DNA of 14,685 nucleotides, taken from Betaproteobacteria bacterium (GTDB lineage Bacteria > Pseudomonadota > Gammaproteobacteria > Burkholderiales > Casimicrobiaceae). The stretch spans positions 1 to 14,685 of the forward strand of contig VBCZ01000113.1 of NCBI GenBank assembly GCA_005889025.1, given 5' to 3'. Position 1 is the stretch's first letter. Every line of letters begins with the position of its first letter. The notes below the pieces were generated by a model. It was not told where the DNA came from. It searched no databases and saw only the letters and a program-made list of their open reading frames with translations. Made by a program: the position numbers and the translations under genes. Shown here piece by piece: positions 1 to 7,903 of this stretch.

Positions 1-249
1 CGCTTGGGCGCCGTCGGCATCGAGCGTCAAAAGAACACTGCCTTCGCTGACCTTATCGCCCAGCTTGACCTTGAGGTCCTTCACCTTCCCTGCCGACGGC
101 GAGGGCACGTCCATCGTCGCTTTGTCCGATTCGAGCGTCACCAGCGAGTCCTCGGCCTTGACCGAGTCTCCCGGCTTGACGAGCAACTCGATCACCGGCA
201 CGTCCTTGAAGTCGCCGATGTCGGGGACCTTGACTTCGATTGTGCTCAT
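1..249 (-). CDS. aceF: Dihydrolipoamide acetyltransferase (E2 of pyruvate dehydrogenase), N-terminal lipoyl domain, partial
   Basis: The first 83 residues of a lipoyl-bearing protein are visible; the gene runs off the left edge of the window. The whole visible part is one lipoyl domain beginning MSTIEVKVPDIGDFKDVPVI, with the lipoyl-lysine motif ESDKATMD, so Lys43 is the expected lipoylation site. In the complex this swinging arm carries the acetyl group from E1 to the E2 active site and on to coenzyme A. The ATG is preceded by GAGG at a good distance. It follows aceE on the same strand with a 142-base gap, the usual aceE-aceF order, which favours E2 over a lipoyl domain fused to E3. The catalytic domain and the number of lipoyl domains cannot be seen. 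Confidence 0.9.
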   Translation of the reverse strand, partial: MSTIEVKVPDIGDFKDVPVIELLVKPGDSVKAEDSLVTLESDKATMDVPSPSAGKVKDLKVKLGDKVSEGSVLLTLDADGAQA

Positions 250-270
250 TGAGGACCTCGAGACTTGACG

Positions 271-288
271 GCGGTAAAGCCTTACCGC
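271..288. other. Perfect 7-bp hairpin in the aceF leader
   Basis: GCGGTAA (271-277) and TTACCGC (282-288) are exact inverted repeats around a 4-base loop, 22 bases upstream of the aceF start codon. There is no T-tract after it on either strand, so it does not look like an intrinsic terminator. It could be a processing or mRNA-stabilising structure between aceE and aceF; function is unknown. Confidence 0.5.
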
Positions 289-293
289 GGATA

Positions 294-368
294 CGCAAAG
301 ACGCCAAGGAAAGCTGAGCTTGTAATCACGCGCTAAGTCCCGATAAAGGGTTTCTCTGCGTCTTTGTG
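294..368. repeat. Inverted repeat element between aceE and aceF
   Basis: CGCAAAGACGC (294-304) and GCGTCTTTGTG (358-368) are inverted repeats matching at 10 of 11 positions and separated by about 53 bases. Sequences with this 'AAAGACGC ... GCGTCTTTG' look turn up as dispersed intergenic elements in many proteobacterial genomes (from memory, not searched). It fills most of the aceE-aceF gap. Whether it is mobile, a folded RNA or a leftover cannot be told from one copy. Confidence 0.5.
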
Positions 369-391
369 GTTGATGCTTTCCCTGGGCCTAA

Positions 392-3003
392 TCACACCGT
401 CCACGGCGCGGGCTTGGTGCTGTCCAGGCCGTATTTCTTGAACGCTTCCGCCGCCTTCGCCGCCGGGACGTCTCCCTCGTCCGCGAGCGCCTTCAATGCG
501 GCAACAGTGATGTAGTGACGGTCGACCTCGAAGAAGCGTCGAAGCTTCTCTCGCGTATCGGAACGACCGTAGCCGTCGGTTCCCAGCACAACATAGCGCC
601 GCGGAACAAAGGCTCGGATCTGTTCCGCAAAGGAGCGGACATAGTCCGTCGATGCGATCACCGGCCCCTGCGTCGTTGCGAGCGAGCTCTCGACGTGCGA
701 CACCTTCGGCTTTGCGGTCGGATTCATCAGGTTCCATCGCGTCACGGCATTGCCGTCCCGCGCAAGCTCGGTGAAAGAGGGACAGCTCCATATGTCGGCT
801 TCGACACCCCAGTCCTTCGCCAGAAGCTCGGCCGCCGCGATCGATTCGCGCAGGATGACGCCGCTTCCGATCAATTGCACGCGCGGTCCCTTGGCTTTCT
901 TGTCGCCTGCCTTGAACAGATACATTCCCTTGATGATGTTCGGCGCGGCGCCTTCGGGCATCGCCGGGTGCGAGTAGTTCTCGTTCATCACCGTCAGATA
1001 GTAGTAGACATCCTGCTGCTCGGAATACATTCGACGCAATCCGTCATGGACGATCACGGCGATTTCGTAGCCGAAGGTGGGGTCGTACGAAATGCAATTG
1101 GGCACCGTTGCGGCGTAGACGTGGGAATGGCCGTCTTCGTGCTGCAGCCCTTCGCCGTTGAGCGTCGTGCGTCCCGCGGTGCCGCCGAGCAGGAAGCCGC
1201 GCGAGCGCATGTCGCCGGCGGCCCACGCTAAATCGCCCACCCGCTGGAATCCGAACATGGAGTAGAAGATGTAGAACGGAATCATCTGCACGCCGTGCGT
1301 GGAGTAGCTCGTCGCTGCCGCGATCCAGTCGCACATCGCGCCCGGCTCGTTGATGCCTTCCTGCAGGACCTGCCCGTCCTTGCTTTCCTTGTAGAACATG
1401 AGCTGATCGGCGTCCTGCGGCGTGTAGAGCTGGCCGAGCTGGTTCCATATCCCGAGTTGCCGGAACATACCCTCCATGCCGAACGTGCGCGACTCGTCCG
1501 GGACGATCGGCACGACATGCTTGCCGATATTCTTGTCGCGGATGAGCGTCTGCAGGATCTGCACGAACGCCATGGTCGTCGAGATCTCGCGGTCCTCGGT
1601 GCTTTTGAGGAAGCGCTCGAAGGCGCTCAGCGGCGGAATGACGAGCGGATCGGCCTGGCGCCGGCGCGCGGGGAGAAAGCCGCCCAGGTCGATGCGACGG
1701 GCCTTCATGTATTCGGCCTCGCGCGAACCCGCCGGGAAGATCATGTACGGGGTCTCTTCGATCTTGTCGTCGGCAATGGGGATCTGGAAACGGTCGCGCA
1801 TGGTCCGGATCGATTCGACCGACATCTTCTTCTGCTGGTGCGTGATGTTCTGCGCCTCGCCCGACTCGCCCATGCCGTAGCCTTTGATCGTCTTGGCGAG
1901 AACCACGGTCGGCTCGCCCTTATGATTGACCGCGGCATGGTAGCCTGCGTAAACCTTGAACGGATCGAGGCCGCCGCGGTTCAGATGCCAGATGTCGGCG
2001 TCCGTCCAGTCGGCAACGAGCTCCTTGAGCTCCGGTGTATTGAAAAAGTATTCGCGGACGTAGGCGCCGTCCTTGGACTTGAAGGTCTGATATTCGCCGT
2101 CGACGCACTCCATCATGCGACGCATCAGAATGCCCTTTTTGTCGCGGGCGAGGAGGGTGTCCCAGTGTGTCCCCCAGATCACCTTGATCACGTTCCAGCC
2201 GGCGCCGCGAAAGTCGCTCTCGAGCTCCTGGATGATCTTGCCGTTGCCTCGCACCGGGCCGTCAGCATTTCGCGCCCGGCCATGCCGATCGCACCCATCG
2301 ATTCCGGCTCGTCCATTTCGCCGTCGCCGCAGAAGCACCACACCTTGCGGCCTTCGGTCTGCGCGAGACTACGGTCCTGCAGATATTTCATGAAGCGGGC
2401 GTGGTAGATGGCCATCAGCGGGCCCAGGCCCATCGACACGGTCGGGAACTGCCAGAACTCCGGCATCAGCCAAGGGTGGGGATACGATGAGATGCCCTTT
2501 CCGTCGACCTCCTGGCGGAAATTGTCCATCTGCTCGACCGTCAGGCGGCCCAGCATGAAGGCGCGCGCGTAGATGCCGGGGGAGGAGTGTCCCTGCACGA
2601 AGACCAGATCGCCGCCGTGGTCGGCGGACGGAGCGTGCCAGAAGTGGTTGTATCCGACGTCGTAGAGGGTCGCGGCCGACGCGTAGCTCGCGATGTGGCC
2701 GCCGACGTTGGTGTGCTTGTTCGCGCGAACGACCATTGCCATCGCGTTCCAGCGCGCGTAATTGCGGATCTTCTCCTCGATCGCATTGTCGCCCGGCATG
2801 TGCGGCTGCCGGTCGACAGGGATGGTGTTGATGTAGGCTGTGTTCGCCGAGAACGGCACGTACGCGCCGGAGCGGCGGGCCTTGTCGATCACCTGCTCGA
2901 TCAGGAATTGCGCGCGTTCCGGGCCCTCATGCTCGAGGACGCCGTCGATCGCGTCGAGCCACTCCCGGGTTTCTTGGGGATCGACGTCGGGGTTGATGTC
3001 CAT
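392..3003 (-). pseudogene. aceE: Pyruvate dehydrogenase E1 component, frameshifted with a ~43-bp internal deletion
   Basis: Homodimeric-type E1p, which decarboxylates pyruvate with thiamine diphosphate (ThDP) and acetylates the E2 lipoyl group. Residues 1-247 (3003 to 2263) read in one frame, from MDINPDVDPQETREW to the ThDP motif start GDGEMDEPES (GDG at 226-228) and GREML. The rest (about 2263 to 392) reads in another frame, from DGPVRGNGKII through TFKSKDGAYVREYFF and DESRTFGMEG to the stop. Between them, the family has about 14 more residues (compare E. coli LDNLVFVINCNLQRLDGPV). The missing part includes the Asn and Gln that, with GDG, hold Mg-ThDP. The span is 2612 bases; adding 43 gives 885 codons, close to the roughly 887-residue E. 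coli protein. The ATG has GAGGAG ahead of it. As written no active E1 is made, so this is either a true lesion or a sequencing or assembly error; everything outside the junction looks well conserved. Confidence 0.88.
2258..2268 (-). other. Deletion/frameshift junction in aceE
   Basis: On the minus strand the bases read ATGCTGACGGC. The N-terminal frame gives Met-Leu (codons ending at 2263) and the C-terminal frame gives Asp-Gly starting at 2263, so one G is shared and about 14 codons plus one base are absent relative to the family. Intact relatives would be expected to carry a Leu-Asp pair at both ends of the lost part, so short direct repeats such as CTGGAC may have flanked it. That would fit slippage or a repeat-driven misassembly, but this is inference, since the lost bases are not here. 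Confidence 0.8.
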
Positions 3004-3085
3004 GACGCACTCCTCAGATGATTGCGGCGCTTTTCGCTTGTTGGACGATAATTCGGGGATCGGCCCGCGACTTCCGCTTGGCTGG

Positions 3086-3129
3086 CAGCGCGGCGACAAT
3101 GCGCGCTGGGAGCCTGCTGAAGCGGGCTC
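3086..3129. promoter_or_regulatory. Two adjacent inverted repeats in the aceE upstream region
   Basis: CAGCGCG (3086-3092) pairs exactly with CGCGCTG (3102-3108) across 9 bases. GAGCC (3110-3114) pairs with GGCTC (3125-3129), with further partial pairing inside. They lie in the 169-base gap between the 5-formyltetrahydrofolate cyclo-ligase stop and the aceE start. They could end transcription of the upstream gene (no T-tract, so not a classic terminator) or be operator sites for aceE. No confident -35/-10 pair was found for aceE. Confidence 0.35.
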
Positions 3130-3172
3130 TCCAGCCTATCACAACGTCCCGCAGCCTTCCATCTTCGGGGCC

Positions 3173-3751
3173 TCAGCGCGGAATCGTCAGCGATCGCGAC
3201 TCGGTGACCAGCGCCTCGATTGCGAGATCGTGCTCCGCCGCCGGAACGCGATCGACGACTTGGACCTCGAACGCGCCGGCAACGCGCCGGACGTTGGAGG
3301 ATAGGAGCGCGAGAAGACGATCATAGTATCCGCCGCCGTAGCCGATGCGGCGTCCCTCGACATCGAATGCCACACCGGGGACAAGCACCCAATCGATCGC
3401 ACCCACTGGCAGCAGCTCGCAATGCATCCCGGGTTCGGGAATTCCTCGGAATCCGTTTGCTGCATCGCTGGCGACGTCGGTCACGGCGCACAGATCTAGC
3501 ATGCGCGAGCCTGCGTTGACGCGGGGCAGCGCCACGCGCTTGCCCCGTTCGAGCGCCGCCTCAATCAACGGCCGCGTGTCCCATTCGCTGCCGAAAGGCA
3601 GCGTGAGAAGCAGCGTGGTCGCCGAAGCAAAATCGTCGCGCGCGGCAAGCGCCGCGACGATCGCGCCGCTTGCCGACGCTCGAAGGTCGGCGGGCATCGC
3701 GTCCAGCACGCGCAACACGCGGGCGCGGATCGAACGCTTGGCTTCGCGCAT
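3173..3751 (-). CDS. fau: 5-formyltetrahydrofolate cyclo-ligase
   Basis: This enzyme uses ATP to turn 5-formyltetrahydrofolate into 5,10-methenyltetrahydrofolate, returning a storage or inhibitory folate to the one-carbon pool in the cytoplasm. From the chosen ATG the protein has 192 residues, normal for the family. It has the N-terminal basic region MREAKRS, LPFGSEWDTRPL at about 51-62, GIPEP at 103-107, and the family signature DWVLVPGVAFD followed by GYGGGYYDRLL at about 138-148, the nucleotide-binding loop. A GTG at 3796 would add 15 residues with low-complexity Ser/Asp content; the ATG at 3751 fits the usual family start better, though neither has a strong ribosome-binding site. It is divergent from pepP. 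The symbol ygfA is also used. The next gene on this strand is aceE, 169 bases downstream, so cotranscription is uncertain. Confidence 0.9.
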   Translation of the reverse strand: MREAKRSIRARVLRVLDAMPADLRASASGAIVAALAARDDFASATTLLLTLPFGSEWDTRPLIEAALERGKRVALPRVNAGSRMLDLCAVTDVASDAANGFRGIPEPGMHCELLPVGAIDWVLVPGVAFDVEGRRIGYGGGYYDRLLALLSSNVRRVAGAFEVQVVDRVPAAEHDLAIEALVTESRSLTIPR

Positions 3752-3813
3752 GTCTTCGTTAGCCGACTGCGCCGAATCGCTGAACGACGACACCACATGC
3801 GAATGTTACCGTA

Positions 3814-5142
3814 ATGCCTCGCGCACATCATCAGCACCATCGGGCGCGGCGCGAGCGCCTAATCGCCGATATGCAGCAGCAGACAGGCGGCGGCATTGCG
3901 GCGATTCCGACGGCGCCTGAAGCCATACGCAACGCCGACACGCATTATCCTTACCGCCCTGACAGCTATTTTTACTATCTGTCCGGTTTTCCGGAGCCTG
4001 AGGCGGTCGTGGTCTTGACCGCCGGCTCGGGCGAGGGTGATCCCCGTCAGGTTCTGTTCTGCCGCGACAAAAATCCCGAGCGTGAGATATGGGACGGCTT
4101 TCGCTACGGTCCCGACGCTGCGAGGGAGATCTTCGGCTTCGACGAGGCATATTCCATCGCGGAGCTTCGAGGCAAGCTCGCCGATTGGACGTGCGACCGG
4201 CCTGCGCTCTACGCGCCGCTCGGGCTCTATCCTTTGTGGGACGATGCGATCACCGCGACGCTGAATGAAGTACGCAATCGCGTGCGCACCGGCGTTGCCG
4301 CGCCGGAAACGGTGGTCGACGTCCGCGCCCCGTTGGCCGCGATGCGGCTGTACAAGGATGCGCAGGAGCTCGCGCTGTTGCGCCGGGCGGCGGAGATCTC
4401 CAGCGGAGCACACCGGCGTGCAATGCGCCTCACGCGCCCGGGCTGGTACGAATACGAAGTCGAGGCGGAGTTGATGCACGAATTCCTGCGCTTCGGCGCG
4501 CAGGCGGTCGCGTATCCGTCGATCGTGGCATCCGGCCCCAACGCCTGCGTCCTGCATTATCGCGACAACAACCGTCAGGCGCAGGACGGCGAGCTGTTGT
4601 TGATCGATGCCGGGTGCGAATTTCATGGCTACGCCTCGGACATCACCCGTACTTTCCCGGTGAGCGGCAAATTCGCCGGAGCGCGAAAGGCGGTCTACGA
4701 GCTGGTGCTCTCGGCGCAGGTCGCCTGTATCGACGCAGTCAAGCCTGGCCGCGCTTTTCACGATTATCACCAGGTCGCCGAGCGTGTGCTCGCGCGAGGC
4801 CTCATCGACCTTGGTCTGTGCGAGGGCTCGCTCGATGCGGTCCTCGAAACAGGTACGTACAAGCAATTCTATATGCACCGCGCGGGTCACTGGCTAGGGC
4901 TCGACGTGCACGACGTCGGGCTCTACCGCATCAACGGCGAATCACGGACGCTCGAGCCCGGTATGGTGTTGACGGTGGAACCGGGTTGTTACATCCGGCC
5001 GGGAGACAACGTTCCCGAGGAGTTCTGGAACATCGGCGTTCGAATCGAAGATGACGTGCTTGTCACCGCGGCGGGCAACGAGAACCTGACCGCAGCGACG
5101 CCTAAGACTATTGACGATGTCGAAGCTGCATGCAGATTGTAA
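3814..5142 (+). CDS. pepP: Xaa-Pro aminopeptidase (aminopeptidase P)
   Basis: A cytosolic metallopeptidase that removes an N-terminal residue preceding proline. The 442 residues match the E. coli PepP length almost exactly. The N-terminal domain shows the AMP_N hallmarks HYPYRPDSYFYYLSGFPEPE. The C-terminal 'pita-bread' domain has all expected metal-binding segments: IDAGCEFHGYASDITRTFP (two Asp), HRAGHWLGLDVHDVG (His), LTVEPGCYI (Glu) and RIEDDVLVT (Glu), for a two-manganese centre. The start at 3814 keeps the roughly 20 residues that E. coli PepP has before its first shared motif, but no clear ribosome-binding site is visible. The ubiH-type gene follows after 65 bases; this pepP-ubiH pairing is common in proteobacteria and suggests an operon. 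Confidence 0.95.
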   Translation: MPRAHHQHHRARRERLIADMQQQTGGGIAAIPTAPEAIRNADTHYPYRPDSYFYYLSGFPEPEAVVVLTAGSGEGDPRQVLFCRDKNPEREIWDGFRYGPDAAREIFGFDEAYSIAELRGKLADWTCDRPALYAPLGLYPLWDDAITATLNEVRNRVRTGVAAPETVVDVRAPLAAMRLYKDAQELALLRRAAEISSGAHRRAMRLTRPGWYEYEVEAELMHEFLRFGAQAVAYPSIVASGPNACVLHYRDNNRQAQDGELLLIDAGCEFHGYASDITRTFPVSGKFAGARKAVYELVLSAQVACIDAVKPGRAFHDYHQVAERVLARGLIDLGLCEGSLDAVLETGTYKQFYMHRAGHWLGLDVHDVGLYRINGESRTLEPGMVLTVEPGCYIRPGDNVPEEFWNIGVRIEDDVLVTAAGNENLTAATPKTIDDVEAACRL

Positions 5143-5207
5143 ATGCCGCGTTGAAGAGAACGCCTTAGGCGCCCGTTAGCGGCGGGACGGCAATCGAGTC
5201 GCGTACG

Positions 5208-6365
5208 GTGCTTCTGGATTTGGTCATTGTCGGCGCCGGCCCGGTCGGGGCGACTTTGGCGCTTGCGCTGCGCGACGGCGAAATGGAGATCGTCGCGCTG
5301 GATGCCAGACCCCGCGGAGGCAGCGCGCGAGGTGACCGCTCGCTTGCGCTGTCTCACGGTACGCGCCTTGTGTTCGAGCGCCTTGGTATCTGGGGGGAGG
5401 TCGCGTCGGGCACCGACGCGGTGACCCCGATTGCCGCGATCGACATCTCGCAACGCGGCGGCTTCGGACACGTCCGACTCGACGCGGCGGAGCACGATCT
5501 GCCGGCGCTCGGCTACGTCGTGAGCTATCGCGCGTTGCAGTCGGCGCTCGACTCGGCCCTGGCGCGCAGCGGCATTCGAGTCGAGCACGACGTCGATGTA
5601 ACTCGCGTCGACGCCACGCCCGCGTTCGCCGAAGTCCGCGGCAAGCGCCATGGCGAAGATGTCGAGTGGACGACCCGCCTCGCGGCGGTTGCCGATGGCG
5701 GCGGAGACGTCGTCAGGCTGCGTCGTCGTCGCCACGATTATCGTCAGGTCGCGCTCGTGGCCAAGGTATGGACGCGGCAGGCGCATCGCGGTGTCGCCTT
5801 CGAGCGTTTCACGCCCGAAGGGCCGATAGCGCTGCTCCCGGAAGGCGATCATTACGGCCTGGTATGGACGGCGACGCCGGAGCGCGCGCAAGACCTCATC
5901 GAGCTTCCGGAAGGCGCGTTCCTTGCCGCCCTCGCGACGAGCTTCGGCCCGCGCATCCGGGGGTTTGCACGTGTCGAGGGGCGGCGCAGCTTCACTTTGG
6001 CGCTCGACTTGGCCGACCATGTTGTCGCCGAGCGCGTCGTACTCGTAGGCAACGCGGCGCAGGCCCTGCATCCTGTTGCAGGTCAAGGCTTCAACCTGGG
6101 CATCCGCGACGCTTTCGAGCTGGCGCAAGAGTTGCTTGCGACGCCGCGCGTTCAAATCGGTGCGCGAGCGCGTCTCGCCGGATATGCGCGACGACGTCGT
6201 GCCGACCGCTGGTCCGGGATTTCGTTTACGCATGGACTGCTCGGTATTTTCGGCGCGGACTCGCCGCTGCTGCATTGGCCGCGAGGGTTGGCGCTTACTT
6301 TGCTCGATGCACTGCCTCCGGTGAAACGCGCGTTCACGCGCGCGATGTTGTACGGACTGCACTGA
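5208..6365 (+). CDS. ubiH: UbiH/UbiF-type FAD-dependent ubiquinone biosynthesis hydroxylase
   Basis: Flavin monooxygenase that hydroxylates the aromatic ring of a ubiquinone precursor using O2 and NAD(P)H. 385 residues, typical for the family. The N-terminal dinucleotide fold is VIVGAGPVG (GxGxxG at 9-14), the acidic ribose-binding end is ALDARP, and the second FAD motif GNAAQALHPVAGQGFNLG lies at about 281-298. The mid-protein DG motif reads AVADGGGDVVR; relatives usually have ADGxxS, so the Ser position is altered, and the stretch up to HDYRQVALV looks a few residues short. The GTG start at 5208 is favoured because an in-frame TAG lies at 5166 and no other usual start falls between. The ring position (C6 as UbiH, or another) cannot be set from sequence alone. 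Lies between pepP and dusB. Confidence 0.88.
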   Translation: MLLDLVIVGAGPVGATLALALRDGEMEIVALDARPRGGSARGDRSLALSHGTRLVFERLGIWGEVASGTDAVTPIAAIDISQRGGFGHVRLDAAEHDLPALGYVVSYRALQSALDSALARSGIRVEHDVDVTRVDATPAFAEVRGKRHGEDVEWTTRLAAVADGGGDVVRLRRRRHDYRQVALVAKVWTRQAHRGVAFERFTPEGPIALLPEGDHYGLVWTATPERAQDLIELPEGAFLAALATSFGPRIRGFARVEGRRSFTLALDLADHVVAERVVLVGNAAQALHPVAGQGFNLGIRDAFELAQELLATPRVQIGARARLAGYARRRRADRWSGISFTHGLLGIFGADSPLLHWPRGLALTLLDALPPVKRAFTRAMLYGLH

Positions 6366-6397
6366 GCGCAACACGATCGAAGAGAATATCGAACGCG

Positions 6398-6427
6398 TGG
6401 AACACTGCGCCATAAACTCGGTATAAT
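6398..6427 (+). promoter_or_regulatory. Candidate sigma-70 promoter of dusB-fis
   Basis: A perfect -10 box TATAAT stands at 6422-6427, about 58 bases upstream of the dusB start. The -35 region is weak: the best hexamers at proper spacing are TGGAAC (6398) or GGAACA (6399), each matching TTGACA at about half the positions. A strong -10 with a poor -35 would suit activator or growth-phase control, known for fis promoters in enterics, but no clear Fis site was identified here. Confidence 0.55.
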
Positions 6428-6485
6428 TCGCTTCCCCGCGATTCACAACTTTGGCAGTTCGTAACTTTTTCCGGCCTATTCCAAC

Positions 6486-7541
6486 TTGCACATCGGCTCT
6501 CATCATATCGAGAACAACCTGGTTGTCGCGCCGATGGCGGGCGTCACCGACAGGCCTTTCCGGCAACTCTGCAAACGTCTGGGCGCGGGGCTTGCAGTGT
6601 CGGAAATGGTGTCGTCGGATCCTCGGCTGAGAGATACCCACAAATCGCTGCGCCGCACGAACCATGAGGGCGAAGTTAAACCCATCGTCGTGCAGATTGC
6701 GGGCTCCGATCCGGAATGGATGGCAGACGCGGCGCGCTATAACGTCGATCGGGGCGCCCAGATCATCGATATCAATATGGGTTGCCCGGCGAAAAAGGTC
6801 TGCAGCGTCGCGGCCGGCTCCGCGCTGCTGCGTAACGAGGCGCTGGTCGCGCAGATCGTTGCTGCCGTGGTCGCTGCCGTGGCTGTGCCGGTCACGCTCA
6901 AGATTCGCACCGGCTGGAGCGTGGCCAGCCGCAACGCAGTACGGATCGCGCGTATCGCGGAAGATGCGGGCATAGCCGCGCTCTCGGTGCACGGGCGCAC
7001 GCGCGAGTGCGGCTTCACCGGCCCTGTCGAGTACGAAACGATTCGCGCGGTCAAGCAAAGCGTGAGCGTGCCGGTGACGGCAAACGGCGACATCGATTCC
7101 CCGGAGAAGGCGCGCGAGGTCCTGGATCGCACCGGCGCCGACGCCGTGATGGTCGGCCGCGCAGCACAAGGCCGGCCGTGGATCTTTCGCGAAATCCGGC
7201 ATTACCTCGACCACGGCGGAAAGCTGCCCGCACCAAGTGTAAAAGAGATCCGCGAAGTCATTCTGGAGCATCTTTCCGACCATTACGAATTCTACGGCGA
7301 GGTGTACGGGGTGCGCGTCGCGCGCAAGCATCTGTCGTGGTATGCGGCGGGCCTTCCCGGAGGCGAAGCGTTCCGTCATCAAATCAACCGGGTCGATTCG
7401 TCCGCGGCGCAGATCGCTTCGGTCGACCTTTTTTTCGACCAACTCGCCGCCTACGATGACCGGCTTGCGGATGTTTCGTCATGCCGACCGTTCGATTCGC
7501 CGGTGGGTGCTTCGTGGGTTGAGGAGGCCCTCGCAGCATGA
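6486..7541 (+). CDS. dusB: tRNA-dihydrouridine synthase B
   Basis: FMN enzyme that reduces a specific uridine in the tRNA D-loop to dihydrouridine with NADPH. The protein is 351 residues, slightly longer at the C-terminus than E. coli DusB. It shows the TIM-barrel and FMN features APMAGVTDRPFRQLC, VQIAGSDPEWMADAAR, DINMGCPAKKV (catalytic Cys at about residue 100), LKIRTGW, HGRTRECGFTG, ANGDIDSPEKA and VGRAAQGRPWIFREI. TTG at 6486 must be the start: an in-frame TAA lies at 6462 and the next in-frame ATG would cut into the APMAGV motif. There is no good Shine-Dalgarno sequence ahead of it. It overlaps fis by ATGA, the classic dusB-fis operon. Confidence 0.95.
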   Translation: MHIGSHHIENNLVVAPMAGVTDRPFRQLCKRLGAGLAVSEMVSSDPRLRDTHKSLRRTNHEGEVKPIVVQIAGSDPEWMADAARYNVDRGAQIIDINMGCPAKKVCSVAAGSALLRNEALVAQIVAAVVAAVAVPVTLKIRTGWSVASRNAVRIARIAEDAGIAALSVHGRTRECGFTGPVEYETIRAVKQSVSVPVTANGDIDSPEKAREVLDRTGADAVMVGRAAQGRPWIFREIRHYLDHGGKLPAPSVKEIREVILEHLSDHYEFYGEVYGVRVARKHLSWYAAGLPGGEAFRHQINRVDSSAAQIASVDLFFDQLAAYDDRLADVSSCRPFDSPVGASWVEEALAA

Positions 7542-7792
7542 AAAAGATCATCCGTCTCAACGGTGGGAACGAGATTCGTCGTAGCGTCGAGAAATCGCTG
7601 GACGAATATTTTCGAAGGCTCGACGGCGAACACCCGAGCGGGATCTACGACATGGTGATCACCAATGTCGAGCGATCATTGCTGGCGATGATCATGCATC
7701 GCGCCAGCGGCAACCAGACGCAGGCTGCGGACATGCTCGGCATGAACCGCAATACCCTTAGATCCAAGCTTTCCAAATACGGTATTCGCTAG
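7538..7792 (+). CDS. fis: DNA-binding protein Fis
   Basis: Small nucleoid-associated DNA-bending dimer that acts on rRNA and many other promoters. 84 residues, shorter than the 98 of E. coli, as is usual outside enterics. The core SVEKSLDEYFRRLDGEHPSGIYD is followed by VERSLLAMIMHRASGNQTQA and the C-terminal helix-turn-helix AADMLGMNRNTLRSKL at about 63-78. The start ATG overlaps the dusB stop (ATGA) and GAGGAGG lies about 10 bases upstream, so translation is probably coupled but also has its own site. purH follows 111 bases later. Confidence 0.95.
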   Translation: MKKIIRLNGGNEIRRSVEKSLDEYFRRLDGEHPSGIYDMVITNVERSLLAMIMHRASGNQTQAADMLGMNRNTLRSKLSKYGIR

Positions 7793-7903
7793 GCTCGCGT
7801 GACGAGCGGGCCGCCGTCGAGCGCGCGTGGCGCCTCCAGGCTGTCGGTGCTGCGCGATGCGATTCGCCGTCCGAGGATCCAACGGCGTAACGACCGGCAT
7901 CGC

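Noticed and set aside
1295..2407. Open plus-strand frame of 370 codons opposite aceE
   Set aside because: No recognisable domain, and the opposite strand has clear E1p homology throughout.
392..3003. aceE as two separate functional genes (a split E1)
   Set aside because: The second half has no start or ribosome-binding site in the right place, and the missing residues belong to the cofactor site, so this is damage or error rather than a split.
3004..3172. Sigma-70 promoter for aceE
   Set aside because: AT-rich patches such as GAATTATC exist, but no -35/-10 pair with proper spacing could be defended.
4989..7442. Open minus-strand frame of 817 codons opposite ubiH and dusB
   Set aside because: Arg/Ala/His-rich composition without motifs; it is the antisense shadow of two clearly recognised genes in high-GC DNA.
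7799..7903. Longer purH from GTG 7799, or a small gene between fis and purH
   Set aside because: The 35 extra codons are basic, unlike PurH N-termini, and no ribosome-binding site supports them.
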